A DNA stretch of 64,000 bases from Portulaca oleracea. Taxonomy: Eukaryota > Streptophyta > Magnoliopsida > Caryophyllales > Portulacaceae. Every line of letters starts with the position of its first letter. The first letter of the stretch is position 1. A program made the translations under genes and the position numbers. Location of the stretch: NCBI GenBank assembly GCA_029582165.1, contig CM055875.1:28222644-28286643 (forward strand), given 5' to 3'. The notes under the pieces were generated by a model that saw only the letters and a list, made by a program, of their open reading frames with translations, was not told the origin of the DNA and made no database searches. Positions 12,530 through 25,159 of this stretch are shown here, in pieces.

Positions 12530-15500
12530 ATTTGGAGGCATTCTAGTTGGCCATTAATGCAAGTAAGGGTTCCCTCCCAAAACTTTCTTTCTCAAATCTT
12601 GTTCTTACTTTAGCCTCAAATTATTGTGATGGTGTTAGCAAGTCAACTCCTTTATAGATTAGTGGTTAATCTTTATCTACTCTTGGTGGAGTTGTAGGCC
12701 TTAGTAGTGGATTCATCCTTTAGCCAAGTCTATATCTCGCGTTTAAGGTTCCTTGATGAGTTCTGGGTTCAAGTTCTTCAGCTTCATCAACTAAAGCAAT
12801 TCATCCCACCATATCATGCTCCATTTGGTATCAAAGCCAAGGTTAGTGCTTTTGCTTGAATTCTTCTTCTGCAAATTGCAAGTTAGGATTCATACTCATT
12901 GTTGAATTTGTTATTATTGTTGTGAAATTTGGGCACCCCAATCCCTTGTGAATCTCCAAGTGCGTTAGAGTTATACTGTTATTGTTGTTGAGAATTTGGG
13001 AACTCCCATCCCATGTGCCTCGAGGTGTAATTCACGATGAAATCCGGATACATGAAGATCGTCTCGACCATCCTCTGGATGGGTTCCGAGACCCTCTAAG
13101 GAGGCTTGCGAGTTTCGCTGACCTTGGAGGCCTTGGGACCGTACTTTGTACCGGGCCGTCTCGAGATGATGTAGCTATTTGGTATCGGGGTTCGAGTGTG
13201 GTCTCGGGTGAATAAAACGCAAGGCAAGAAGGATTCCCGAGCCGAGCCAAGCTGCGGGGTTGAAAAGAGAAGGGTTGGAATGACCACATTACTCAAGGAT
13301 GGGCGCCATGCAAGGTTGTTAAAATTGGGATCCAAACTTGGATTCATTGGGTAGTTTGGATCGAAAATAACCCACGTAGGATCGTGGATCGAAATATAGA
13401 TAGTAGAATTGCGTCGAAGATTTCATATCATAAAATCATTGGATCGTAGATTAGGCTCGGGATTTTAATAACTATGGCGCCAGGGTGGTCGCCTTGCTAC
13501 GAATCCGTAGCGGGCGCTACGCGTGCAAGGAGGAAAAGGGGCGAAGTGACCAGAGCGTCGTGACACCCGCGGCGACCGAGGGTCGTGCCCGCGACGCCCT
13601 TGAACCCAGATTCGTCGTGCTCGCGGACCCGCACGATTTCGCAATCGCCCTGTTCGCTCCCAGAATCGTCGTACCCGTGACAACCCAGTTTTACACGTTT
13701 TTTTTTCCGGCTAAAACGGCTGCATTTAGTGACTTAATTGCCTTGTGTAAATATGATTTTCCTTGTATTTCGTGGCAGACTTTGCTGATTAACATTAATG
13801 AAAAGCTAGGGTTGCTCCCTAATCTTTCCCTCAAATCTTGTTTTTACTTTATCCATTGTTAATGGTGGTGCTGGCAAGTCATTTCTTTATTGATTAGTGG
13901 TGGATTATCCTTTATCTAATCATGGTGGGGTGCTAGTTTTTGGTGGTGGATTATCCTTTATCCAAAGTCATATCCAAGTGCCTTTGGGTGTTCAAGCTTC
14001 TTGTTAGTTGATTATTTTGGGTTATTATTCAATATTATTGTTCATCAATCAAGAGTATTTCCATCTTTAATCAAGTACTCAAGAAATTGCATCATCCATC
14101 AACTCCATATCTATTTTCAAGTAAGGAGGTTCTTCATCTCTTCAATCTATTGTTATTCAACTCAAGCTCATGGTTCCTACCATGCCCATATGCTCCATTT
14201 GGTATTAGAGCCAAGGTTAGAATTGTAGCTTGAGTTTTGATTTCAAATTGCAAGTTAGGGTTTCCATCCTTTGTTGATTTCGTTGCTTTTGGTTGCAATA
14301 TTGGGTATCCCTATACCCCATGCCCTCCATTGGAGAAGAATTTTACTGTCATTGTGTTTGTTGTTCTTATTGTCTATTGGAGTTTTGTGGTGGATTTTGG
14401 AGATACTGATATGGAGGATATCTGGTTGTGTGTGATTGGTGTTATTGGATATTAGTCACAAAGAACCCAAGCCTTTAAACACTAGCTAGCTACAAAAAAC
14501 TCCAAACTCCACAGAATTCCCCAAACACAATCCGTCCTTAGCCCTCTTTCGATATGGACAATGAAACTAGTTCCAATCGAGTGGAGTCAAGCCACCACAA
14601 TAGTCCTCGAGCTGGGGCTATGGAGAACCGAGTTTCCTCCCTCAAAAGGACTCTCGAAGCCCTCATGACTCAAGTGAACAACATTGCCGTAAACCTCCAA
14701 GGTCATCCCCAAGACGAACAGAGGAGGCCTACCCGTAGCTCTATCTGTCCTCCTCACAATTTTGAGTCGAGGGACGATGTTAGAGGTTCCCTTCGACGCC
14801 GTCGTCGTCGGGAAATGGATGAGAGGCCCCCTCAAGATGAATTCCATGATATTAAGATTGATAATGCGGAATTCAATGGTTCCAATGACCTCGATGACTA
14901 TCTTGAATGGGTCCAAATGATGGAGAGGATTTTTGAAACCAAGGAATATAGCGATGAAAAGGTGTTCAAAGATTGCTAGCTTGAAACTCACCAAAGTTGC
15001 ATCCCTTTGGTCTGAGAACGTCAAGGAACAAAGGGCTAGGAGGGTCGAATGGAGATCACCTCATGGGCAAGGCTTATACAATTGATGAATCGTCAATTCT
15101 TTCCTAACACTTATAAGCAAGACATTATGAGGAAGCTTTATGCCCTTACCCAAGGCAAGAGGAGCATGAGTGACTATATTCATGAGTTTGAACAACTCCT
15201 CATCAAGAGTGATCTTCAAGAGCCAGAGGAGCAAACAATGATGAGGTTCTTGAATGGGTTGGACCTCACCATCGCCAAGAAGATTGAGATCCAACCCTTA
15301 CCACTCTACGGATGAGCTTTGCAGGTTGGCTCTCAAGGTCGAGAGGCGAAGGAAGGAGAAGGTCGCCGCCAAACCTATGACTAGGCCTTTCTTTCCACCT
15401 TCTAGTCACCCTCCCTACTCTAACACCCCAAAGCCAAGTGAAACTCCTAAGTTCACACCTATCCCTAAGACTGACAAGGGCAAGGGAAACGCCATGCCTT

Positions 15501-16230
15501 CTCCTACGAATCTTCCTTGGAGGATGGAAGGCAAGAAGTGCTTCAAAGGCCATGGGTACGGTCACTTTCAAGCGAATTATCCAAACCGGAGAACCTTGAC
15601 CCTTCAAGAGGTCTAAGAGATTGATGATGAGTTTCAAACAGCACAAGGTGATACCAAAGCAGATGTTGAGGAGGAGGTTAAGAATGAGGATGAGGATGCA
15701 ACTCCCCTACCGCCCGTACATGGCGGTACACTTTTCTTGTGGAGGGCTTTACATGCTCATGAGTCCCCTCTTAACAAGGCTCAATGGGAGATGATTTTCC
15801 AATCGCGTTGCTTCGTGGGGGTAAATTGTGCAATCTCATCATCGACCGGGGAAGTTGTAGCAACGTTGTATCCACTTATATGGTCAAGAAGCTTGGATTG
15901 CCTTTGTTACCTCACCCTAGGCCATACTCCCTCAAACGGCTCAATGACAAAGATGGCATCAAGGTAACAAAAGAAGTCCTTGTGAATTTATCTTGTGGAC
16001 CCAACTATGATTGTATTGTTTGTGATATCGTTCTGATGATTGCTTGTCATATCCTTTTGGGGCATCCTTAGCAATTCGACAAACATAGCTTGCATAATGG
16101 GTTGAAAAATACATATACTTTTACCCATGGGGACAAGAGGGTGAAGCTAATACCTTTAGCTCCACATGAAATATTACCTCCAAAACTCGATGTGGGAAGT
16201 GAGAAGCCCAAATACATGAGCCAAACATAG
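12530..16230 (+). mobile_element. Ty3/gypsy retrotransposon remnant (LTR ends, gag, protease)
   Basis: Two similar LTR-end/leader blocks run into tRNA-Met primer sites: TGGTATCAAAGCC at 12826-12838 and TGGTATTAGAGCC at 14200-14212. Matching text precedes both sites, including AAATCTTGTT and GATTAGTGG blocks. The element therefore appears duplicated or nested. A gag-protease region follows from 14554. Sequence stops matching after the protease near 16230, so reverse transcriptase and integrase are absent. The GC-rich insert at about 13020-13700 is unassigned. Confidence 0.7.
14554..16230 (+). pseudogene. Ty3/gypsy Gag-protease, frameshifted and truncated
   Basis: The gag start (14554) lies 341 bp after the primer site. 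The Retrotrans_gag-type core includes NRQFFPNTYK and LYALTQGKRSM (15049-15310). The zinc knuckle (about 15538-15593) has lost two ligands: it reads CFKGHGYGHFQANY where C-x2-C-x4-H-x4-C is expected. The protease core (15784-16071) carries IIDRGSCSNVVS, with the usual DGG triplet changed to DRG, and ends LLGHP. Frame breaks lie near 14977, 15315 and 15615. No polymerase follows. The protein is not functional in this state. Confidence 0.8.
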
Positions 16231-16272
16231 GTAGAGAGAGCCCTTAGGGGAAGGTCATTTTTGCCTTATTCA

Positions 16273-16582
16273 TGTCGGAACTACTTAGACCCTGGATACG
16301 TCAGGGTCTAATTAGTTCCGACATGGATAAGAGAGGTGTATTATAGCTTCAATATCAGTTTTGACCTTACTCCTGAAGCTTGGCGCTAATCGGGAGATAA
16401 ATTCAAACATGAGAAGAAAAAGAAAAACAGTACACGAGCTTTTTTTTAAACCTACAATTAAACTATAATATCCTTTTTTATTCAACCCATAAACTTTATG
16501 GTCCAAAAAAATCAACAATGAAAACTGTGGGATAAGAAAATAATACCCCTATACTTCGGGGTCCCAAATGTAAAAAACCGGA
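16273..16582. mobile_element. Half copy of the foldback element found at 34.3-34.8 kb
   Basis: It starts with a small hairpin (16273-16326, GTCGGAACTA pairing with TAGTTCCGAC) that matches the centre of the element at 34265-34823. It then follows that element's right arm to the terminal GTCCCAAATGTAAAAAACC. The left arm is missing. Confidence 0.75.
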
Positions 16583-16970
16583 ATTATTGGTACTGTGACT
16601 AACAAATCACTAACCACTGCCATGATCAGGACGAAGAAAGTCCTACCTATAGCGTTTATTGTTAATTTATTCCCAGCTAACCACAAGGAACGTCACTCAT
16701 TTTAACATATTCAGCATGGACATAGTGGGCACCCTCATCCACTCTAGATATTGAAAGAAACGAACTGAAAAATGTCAAGTAGGCTACACAACGTGCGGTC
16801 ATTCACTAAAGACATACACCATATCTCATATTCTTGATTTTAAGTCGTTGGTTGATTCACTAAAATATAACTTCCACCAACTCCTTAACTATGTAATGGT
16901 TCCCTCAATGTATGACGACACAACTTGACTTTTTAAGCCTAAGTTAGAGAAAGAAACATTGTGATTAGCT

Positions 16971-19900
16971 ATGGTTGTCACAAGGACATCTTTTTCTTCT
17001 CCTAGGAATTCTTCATCTCCCAAAATAAGACTAGGCATTATTTTGGGGCTCTCCTTGGTCGTGTCTTTCTTCATAGTCTTGTTTCTGTCTAATGACGCTT
17101 TTCCCAGAACCGAGATAATCGATGACATCCACCTCCAAACACAGTACTCCTCGTCAGTACCTGAGAATAAGCAGGTGATCAAGCCACCCAGGTGGTTAGA
17201 GGTTGTCAACAAAAGGTCTCTCAGGGTTGGTATGCTCAATGTTGACAACGCTGGTTCCTTGAAGGGCTTCGTCGATTCGACTGTGAACATATATTTCGAG
17301 TCGGTCTCTCCTGACGTGACATGGCAAGACCTGTTTCCTCGGTGGATCCACAACGACAGCGTCCGGGGATGCCCTAGCATTCCGATGCCGGAGCCAGGAA
17401 AGTACTTGGGACTCGATGTGATAGTGGCTGATCTCCCATGCAACAGCGGGAGGATGTCAAAGGATGTCGGAATGCTGCAGGTGAGCCTGGCAACTGCTAG
17501 ATTGATCGTCGAAAATGTGGCGGCTAATAAGAGGGATGTTTACGCGGTGTTGATAGGGAAATGTGAGCCGATGGCGGAGATTTTTCGATGTGATGACTTG
17601 GTGTGGCGTCAAGGGGAGTATTGGGTGTATAAGCCTAATGTGGACAGCTTAAGGGAGTTGATCACAATGCCTGTGGGTACCTGTGACCTTGCCTACCCCC
17701 ATTCTCACCCTCCTGCAGGTAATTAACTAAGCCTGCATTTTACGTACTTACCGTCATAATTCGTGTTTTGGGGTAAGACACAGCTTAAGTCATATATTCG
17801 TTATGAAATTAATACTTATTATAATTTTTAAGAGAAATGATAAATGTTTTGGGTAAGACACATATTAAGTGTCTTGTCATGGTATAAAAGCTATATATTT
17901 GAAAATTAACTTGAAAAAAAAAAGACATTATTGGCTTCTATAACTATAATAATATATATAAATGTTATAAAATCACATTTTTATCTATATTTTTTAAAAT
18001 TTACAAAAAGACCTTCAAAATATGCCTAACAGATGGGGTTCATTCGTTAGGGTATCAATTTTGATTGTTGGCGTAGCCAACACAGTCCAAGCTTCTAATA
18101 ATTGATGATTAATAATATCATCACCCAATTTTTAATCTCAATTCTTTTGACAGTTACTATTAACTATCAATTAAAAGAAATCTGGAATGTTAGCTTGGCA
18201 AACAATTAAAATTGACACCCTAACAAATGAACTCCATCCGTTAGGCATATTTTAGATTTTTTTTGTAAATCTTAAAGAATATAGATAAAAGTGTGATTTT
18301 AAACAATTTATATGTATTATTATAATTATGGAAGTCAATCATGTATTTTTTTCAATTTAATTTATAAATATATATATTTTATACAAATGTAAGACACTTA
18401 GTAAGACGTGTCTTGTCCCAAAATATTTATCATTTTCAATTACTTAATTAACTGACCCTGTAATTAACCATAACTAGAACGAACTATCAGACATTCACAC
18501 CCTACCCTACTGGTTGAGATGCATTGGGACATTTATAATTACGTCTTCAATCAACTTACTCTAAGTCTTAACCATCTTCACTTTCACCTTTTTTTCCAAT
18601 TATTATAGCCAAAAGTCTTAAAAATTCTATGGTACAAAGCAAACCAAAAAATAAAACAGCAACCAACCAAATAAAAAAGAAAAGGAAAATTGGAATCTAA
18701 TAAATCAAACTTTATGTCCATTTTGATCTAGCAAATCAAACTTACCTTTTTGTTAATGGCATACCATACTTAACATTATATTTTTTTTTATTGAACCCCC
18801 ACTACTTTCCGGTCACCGGAAAAATGACGTGGAATTTTTTGTGCTGAGGTGGACAGTTTTATAGCCAAAAAATAAAAGGAAATTGTTGATGTCAGTGTGT
18901 TTAATGGAACAGTACGACATCTATTAAGATTAAGGAGGATTTTCATTTTTTTGGGGGGATTATTTTTGTTCGGGCTGGGTTTAATTTTTACTGTAAGTTT
19001 TTTGAGGGAGAGGAGGAAACTGTGAGTCAGAACACTCCACCTCAGCACAAACATAAGCCATCAACAATTTCCTTTTATTTTTCGGCTATAAAACAGTCCA
19101 CCTCAGCACAACAAATTCCACGTCATTTTTTCCGTGACCAAAAAGTGGTGGAGGTTTAATCAAAAAATATAATGTTAAGTATGGTATGTCATTAGCAAAA
19201 AGGTAAATTTGGTTTGTTAGATCAAAATTGATATGAAGTTTCGTTTATCAGATTCCAATTTTCCAAAAGAAAAAGGTTACATCCAAACACAACTAAACAT
19301 AAATAACACAGCTAGGGCATACATGCCTATTTAAATAGCTTGCTAAAAGGTATATATATTGTATTAGTTTAATTAAGGTTGTTTTGCGCTCATAATTTGT
19401 ATCAAAATTATCTTTTATTCATACTTATCGTAAATATAAAACTAATTAAGTGTAAAACATAATTTTTTTTAATATGATTGATATAATTAAGATATTATTT
19501 GTATTTATTGATATAGTTGATAAAGGCTACAATAGACTCACAGCTGATAAACATGCGTAACTAATTAAAAAATGTAGTACTAGTATTTAAAATGAGGCAA
19601 GAAAAAACCAAAAATTATAAACAGATCGGGTAAATATTTAATTAAGAATCCTATAGATTCCACACATATAATTATCATGGTTGAGGCTGCTATCACAGAA
19701 AAAGTAGTGGTAAACCATGCATAAATGCATTATTAAATATAACTGCCAGCATGATCATATATATCCTATGAGGTTACTCGACTCCAGAAAATTGGTTGGA
19801 TATAGTGATAGATTTTTTTGTAAGAATTGCAATAATAATTGACTTGTTGAAATTTTAGACATAATATTTTTTTATTTATATCATTTAAATTAAATTTTAA

Positions 19901-21431
19901 ATACAGTTTACGTGTTTTCAATTATTCGACCTGTAAAATAAAATTAAAAAAAGCTAACATACTAATAAGTAGATAAAGGCCATGAATTTGTTGTTGGATG
20001 AATTTTGATAGTGATCAATTTGAGTGACATATATCTTCGCCAGCTTTACTAGACTCAACCCAATATTTTAATGGACCATGATAACCATCTTGATTCAAGA
20101 TGATTAAGAATCATCTTGAGTTATTCATATTTCACATTTTTGTAACTTTTATTAATATTTTTTTTAATAATTATATATGTTTATCAATTATAATAATATA
20201 ATACTTATTAGGTAAGTGAAAAAATATAATAATAGCTTAATTTTATCAATCATAGTAGAAAATCCATATTTTATACATAGTTTTATATTTATGAAATAAA
20301 TATAAATAAATAATTATTTTTAAATTATTTATAAGTTGTAGTAACCCTAAAAATGATGAAACATACCTTTAGAATGATTTAAATACACTTACATTTCACT
20401 CTATTAATGATTTAGAAAAAATGCAAGATGGTTAAGAGTAATTTTGTGACAAGATGTTTATCATTTTCGTATTCTCTAATTTCCGTTTGGCATAATGTAA
20501 TGTAGGCACTATGCAATTTGGAACCCAAATAACTAAACCAACTGCCAACTATCATAAACAGAGGCCAAGACACGCCTATGTAACGGTGATACATTCCTCA
20601 GAGAGATATGTATGTGGAGCCATAGTTGTAGCCCAAAGCCTTCGTCAAACCAACACCAGCAAGGACCTTGTCCTCCTCGTCGACAACTCCATCCCTAGCC
20701 ATTCCATCTCAGCCCTCCAAGCCGCCGGCTGGAATATCGTAGCCATTGACAGAATCCGGAGTCCCTACGCCACCCCCAACTCCTACAACGAATGGAATTA
20801 TAGCAAGCTTAGGATCTGGCAACTCACACAGTACGACAAGCTCATCTTCATTGATTCCGACTTTCTTGTGCTACGCAACATTGACCACTTCTTCAACCTA
20901 CCCCAACTCTCAGCCTCACCCGACACCAATCAAGTGTTCAACTCTGGGATCATGATCTTGGAGCCATCCAACTGCTTCTTTGACCGTTTGATGAGCAAGC
21001 GATTCGAGATCAAGTCTTACAATGGCGGCGACCAGGGGTATCTAAATGAGGTCTTTACCTGGTGGCACAGGTTGACCACTAGGTTGAACTTTTTAAAAGT
21101 CTTCAACGAGACTGATACTGAAAGGGCCATTCCGGAGGACGTATATGCCATCCATTTCATAGGATTGAAGCCTTGGATGTGTTATCGGGACTATGACTGT
21201 AATTGGGACGATGCAGATTTGCATTTGTACGCGAGCGATGACGCCCATGGAATGTGGTGGCGAGTGTATGATGCCATGTCTGTGGAGTTGCAAGGCCATT
21301 GTGGGATGACGGGACAATTGGATTTTGAGTTTAGGAGAAGGAGGGAAATGGCTCAGCAGGCCAACCTTTTTGGAGGGCATTGGAAGAAGATTGATATCAA
21401 AGATCCAAGGCAGTTTCAATTCATGAGATAA
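16971..21431 (+). CDS. GUX: GT8 glucuronosyltransferase, GUX/PGSIP family, copy 1
   Basis: Two exons, 16971-17718 and 20506-21431, join in phase 1 (donor CAG|GTAATT, acceptor TGTAG|G) to give 557 residues, about the length of the short GUX4/GUX5-type members. A membrane segment at residues about 20-42 fits a type II Golgi protein. The GT8 domain is in exon 2 and shows HAYVTVIHSSERYVCGA, WNYSKLRIWQL, the DxD motif as DSD (about residues 366-368), FNSGIMILEPS, YNGGDQGYLNE and GLKPW. Family members add glucuronic acid to xylan in the Golgi lumen using UDP-GlcA; the exact substrate of this member is inferred. The intron is 2787 bp and holds three MITEs. A paralogue lies at 45.3-47.9 kb. The start codon is the first ATG before the membrane segment. 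Confidence 0.92.
17833..18436. mobile_element. MITE in GUX copy 1 intron, family also at 49.0 kb
   Basis: Terminal inverted repeats read GAAATGATAAATGTTTTGGG at the left and its imperfect reverse complement at the right (CCCAAAATATTTATCATTTT), and pairing continues inward. A deleted relative lies at 49009-49392. No coding content was found. A partial direct echo of the end (GGGTAAGACACAG) sits just outside at about 17771. Confidence 0.8.
18684..19264. mobile_element. Long-inverted-repeat MITE in GUX copy 1 intron
   Basis: The outer ends GGAAAATTGGAATCT and AGATTCCAATTTTCC pair, and the arms continue for about 200 bp on each side (for example CACGTCA near 18828 and 19121, and CTCAGCACA on both arms). 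The family differs from the neighbouring intronic MITE. Confidence 0.8.
19265..20062. other. Remainder of GUX copy 1 intron
   Basis: AT-rich intronic DNA with no recognised repeat or gene. Confidence 0.5.
20063..20466 (-). mobile_element. MITE in GUX copy 1 intron; inverted relative in copy 2 intron
   Basis: The ends share ATGATAA(A/C)CATCTTG in inverted orientation. The whole unit is the reverse complement of 46476-46870 in the intron of the GUX paralogue. Strand is relative to that copy. Confidence 0.8.
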
Positions 21432-21631
21432 TTAAGTTTCGTCGGAATCTTACAATGCAGAGAACTGGAAGAGAATGTTTTTATTGTTGCTATGTATAAA
21501 TGATAAACCAATGTTGATACTGTTGCATTTTTCGTATCACTGGGATTTGCTAGATAAGAAGTATACCCTAAAGAGTAGTGAGTACTAGTAATTTTGACAA
21601 ACCCATGTATAGTGTGAAACTGTGGATGCCC

Positions 21632-21789
21632 AATTTCTATATACATTCAGGAAATAGCAAATATAGGAGAAATGAAAATTAATGTAAATTTAAGCATTGA
21701 GAAAACATTAGCAAAATCACACCCTCCGAGCGGTTCTGTGAGCTGAGAATGTCGTTGGAATCATCAAAGCAGGAGGCTCTGTTTCAACC
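21632..21789 (-). pseudogene. TANGLED 3'-end relic, left part
   Basis: The sequence at 21735-21789 follows the 3' coding end of the intact TANGLED gene (51000-51060). Shared blocks include GAGCTGAGAAT, ATCATCAAAGCAGGAGGC and GTTTCAACC. A shared stretch (ATATACATTCAGGAAA) at about 21639 and 50860 lies downstream of the stop codon. The final nine bases, GTTTCAACC at 21781-21789, are the left target-site duplication of the Mutator-like element. This is part of a tandemly duplicated block with GUX. Confidence 0.8.
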
Positions 21790-21803
21790 TAAAAAAACGA
21801 TTA

Positions 21804-21849
21804 TGAGCCAGGGTGCAGGGAGCATTGTGCGCCCGGGCCCAAATCCAGC
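21804..21849 (+). repeat. Left end of the Mutator-like element, hairpin-forming
   Basis: Within about 60 bp of the border lies a GC-rich near-palindrome (GGGAGCATTGTGCGCCC). A matching one lies near the right border (about 33497-33513, GGGAGCATCGTGCTCCC). The shared terminal motif TGAGCC(A/C)GGG resembles the ATGAGCA head of the internal repeats. Confidence 0.6.
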
Positions 21850-22200
21850 GACAGGAAGCCCAAATCCAGCGACAGGCCGAAAGCCCAAATCCAGCCATAG
21901 GGAGACTCTGGATTCAATTTCACGGCCCAATTCTTGGCCAGGAAGACAGGCGCGCTTTATCTTTCATTTTCTATAATTTCACTCTCTCTCTACTTTCTCT
22001 CTCTATTGCTCCTCACTGCTCACTGCGTGCTTGCGTCTCACTCATCGACTGCTCAACTTCTTGCAACTCTCCAGCGATTGTTGAGGAGAAGACGATCGAT
22101 TGAACTTCTCCATTCACTCTCTGCGGCCATAATCGTTTTTTTACTCTGCGGCGATTCTGCTTCATTCACTCTCTCCATTCAACTCTCCGATGTAAGTTTT

Positions 22201-22700
22201 TGTTTATGATTTTCTGTTCTAATATTATTTTTAGGGTTTATGCGTTTTGTGTGAGTTTTTTGTGATATTTTTTTTGTGTTTTTAAGGTTTTATGCGTTTT
22301 TGTGTGAGAGATTTTGTGCTCTTCTTTCTTTATGCCAATCAATTTCATGCATTCTCTGTTTTTTGGGGTTTTATGTGTTTTTGTTGACGATTTTCTGTTC
22401 TAATATGATTTCTCTATGTTTATTTTAGGGTTTATGCGTTTTGTGTAAGATTTTGTGGTATATTTTTGTGTTTTCAGGGTTTTATGCGTTTTTGTGTGAG
22501 AGATTTTGTGCTATACTTCCTTTATGCCAACCACGTTCATGGAGTCTCTGTTTTTAGGGTTTTATGCGTTTTTGTTGACGATTTTCTGTTTCAATATGAT
22601 TTCTCTGTGGTTATTTTTAGGTTTATGTATTTTGTGTGAGATTTTGTTGTATATTTTTGTGTTTTTATGCGTTTTTGTGTGAGGTTTATTCAATTTTATT
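22201..22700 (+). repeat. ~185-bp tandem repeat, about 2.6 copies
   Basis: The block beginning GATTTTCTGTT recurs at 22208, 22389 and 22580. Each unit includes GGGTTTATGCGTTTTGTGTG and GGTTTTATGCGTTTTTGTGT. It lies upstream of the first recognised ULP1 exon, probably in a leader intron. Confidence 0.75.
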
Positions 22701-23283
22701 TGTTTTTTGTGAGTCTCTATTTTTAATAGAGTTAGTTTATGATGTAATGAGTTAGAGTATGAGCATACATGTTGCACATCATAAGTTATGTATATTGAAT
22801 TTGTCTTGACCAATAATGTTTCTTTTTTTCTTCATTTTAAAATCATAGGCCTTCTACCTCGACAGAGTGTCCTTCATGTTTCTCGAACACAATCGATCAT
22901 TCCCAATCATTGGGGCATGGGACAATGACTCTGTCAATGAGAGGGTCAATTTTGAAAGAAATTATGGCTTTGGCAAGGGCATCATAAATCCAAGGATGGG
23001 CTCTTGCTTTGTTTGCTTCAATCAATGCGCTAGTGCAAGACATTTGGTGCAAGATCCACGCACTCCTTTCCCTGACGGTGAAATTGAAGCATTTTATGCA
23101 AGGAAACCAACTGCTTCAACACAACAATCTGAAAAAGAACACATTGAAGTCAGTTCGGACAAATCAGAAAATGTAGATAACTGTCAGGTAAAATTTTATT
23201 ATGAGCATTTTCTAGTTATCATTTGGTATAAGCATTATTTTTTTTTATAATGAATTATCATTTTTTTTGTATTGTTATGTGTT

Positions 23284-23680
23284 GGTAGATTATGAGCATT
23301 GCCTTTATAGTTTATGAGCATATGTGTTTAGACATAGTAGTATGGACATTATAAGAATAATAGTTGTGAGCATAGTAGTTTTAGGTCATGAGCATTGGTG
23401 TTATACAGTATGAGCATAGTAGTTGTATGTCATTATATGTTATGAGCATTGTCATAATAGGTCATGAGCATTGGTCTTATACAGTATGAGCATAGTAGTT
23501 GTAGGTCATGAGCATTGGTCTTATACATTATGAGCATAGTAGTTGTAGGTCATGAGCATTGGTCTTTTACATTATGAGCATAGTAGTTGTAGGTCATGAG
23601 CATAGTAGTTGTAGGTCATGAGCATTGGCCTTTGTATTGTTATGAGCATAGGTGTTCTGATTCATGACCATTATTGATTT
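23284..23680 (+). repeat. 22-bp ATGAGCA-headed array 1 (ULP1 intron 1)
   Basis: Units alternate tails such as TTGGTCTTATACATT and TAGTAGTTGTAGGTC after the ATGAGCA head; each unit is 22 bp. The array ends just before the exon at 23698. Confidence 0.9.
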
Positions 23681-25159
23681 TTTTTTTTTTGTTGCAGAGG
23701 CTAATCAAAAAGTTTTTAGAGGTTGCAAATGATCTTGCAAGGTCATTCAAGCAATTTAGGGAAACATCTGAAGCTGCCTTTGAATTTTTCCCTAATGTGA
23801 GTGCAGCCAAGAAACTTGCTAGCCATGACAGCAAGATCTACAGTTTTTTCCAAGAATTTGTTAAGGAGGAGGAGGAGCAAACTGAAGCTCCAAGTGATGG
23901 TGGTCATGAGGGAACCCTCAGTCAAGATGAGGATTTTTGGAACAATCCAAAAGTTCTAGAGGCCCTCGAAATATTGATGGATTCAATTGAGGGTGGGTTC
24001 CTGAATGACCCGATGTTCGATAACCAACAACCATCACCTACTACCCCCCCCCTCCATCAAACCCTGCGAATGATGATATTGATGAGCATGTCAATCAAGT
24101 TATTAGTAATGTTGTCGATGAGATTATGATTGACGCTCAAGTAGAAGAGCCAGCAGAAAACAAATCTGATGAGCATGCTAACCAGGCTAAGAATGATGAT
24201 TTGGTGAAGAAAAAAATTGATGAAGCTCTTGAACTACCTATAAAGAAGAAACCAAACAGAAAAATAACACATATGCCTCCCAGTATGTGTTCCCCCTACC
24301 TTGACCGAGTTGCAGCATTGAAGAAAAAATTTACTTCACGTGAAAGACAATGTGTTAGAACCATTTTTGCAAAAGATGCTGACAACAAGTAAGTTTTTTT
24401 TTGGCGTTTTAGATTTTTTTTTAAAAGTTCATTTTGTTAATCGAAATTATTTTATAATATTTTACATTGAGATTCTTGCAAGGTCAAAGTGGGGGGAGCT
24501 CACTCGAAAAAATTTGAAATCTCTTGCGTATAAGGAATCATATGTTGATGATGAGGTAGTTAATGAGTGGAGCAGATTTTTAAATAATTTGGAGCTATAC
24601 AGAAATGTCTCTTCTGTATCTCGGTTTTTCTTCACCTCAAATTGTGTGGTGAGTAATTTATGAGCATTTGGGCATATTATTTTTAAGTTATAAGCTTAGA
24701 TTATTTTTTAGAATTTTTGATTTTGTGATTTCTGTTGCCATTTATTTACAGCAAAGCCTGGTTCTTGCTCATGGAAAAGGCTCTAAACAAAGATCAATAG
24801 ATTTCTTTGTGGAAGTTGCATCGAATGAATTGGCAGAGCAGGATCATATTGATCTTAAAAAGGTTGATTTGGTAAGTTGTGTCAATTATGTATTGATTAT
24901 GATCAATTATTTAATTTTTGAAACTAATTATATTTTTTATGTTATTTATTTCAGATTTTTATTCCAATTTGTGCCCATGAGCACTACTTTTTGTTCTGCT
25001 CAAACATCCAAAAGCAAGAAAATTTAATCATCGACAATTTGATTCTCGATATGCCTCAAAAGAAAAGATATGGAACTTTGCCTCAACGTTTGGTAATATT
25101 CTTTTTTAAACTTTTTCATGTTTGTTTTTTGTGAAATTCATTAAGTTCAAATAAGCATT

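Noticed and set aside
13465..13862. GC-rich open frames on both strands as a gene
   Set aside because: No motif, no splice context and overlapping frames on opposite strands; it lies within a retroelement remnant.
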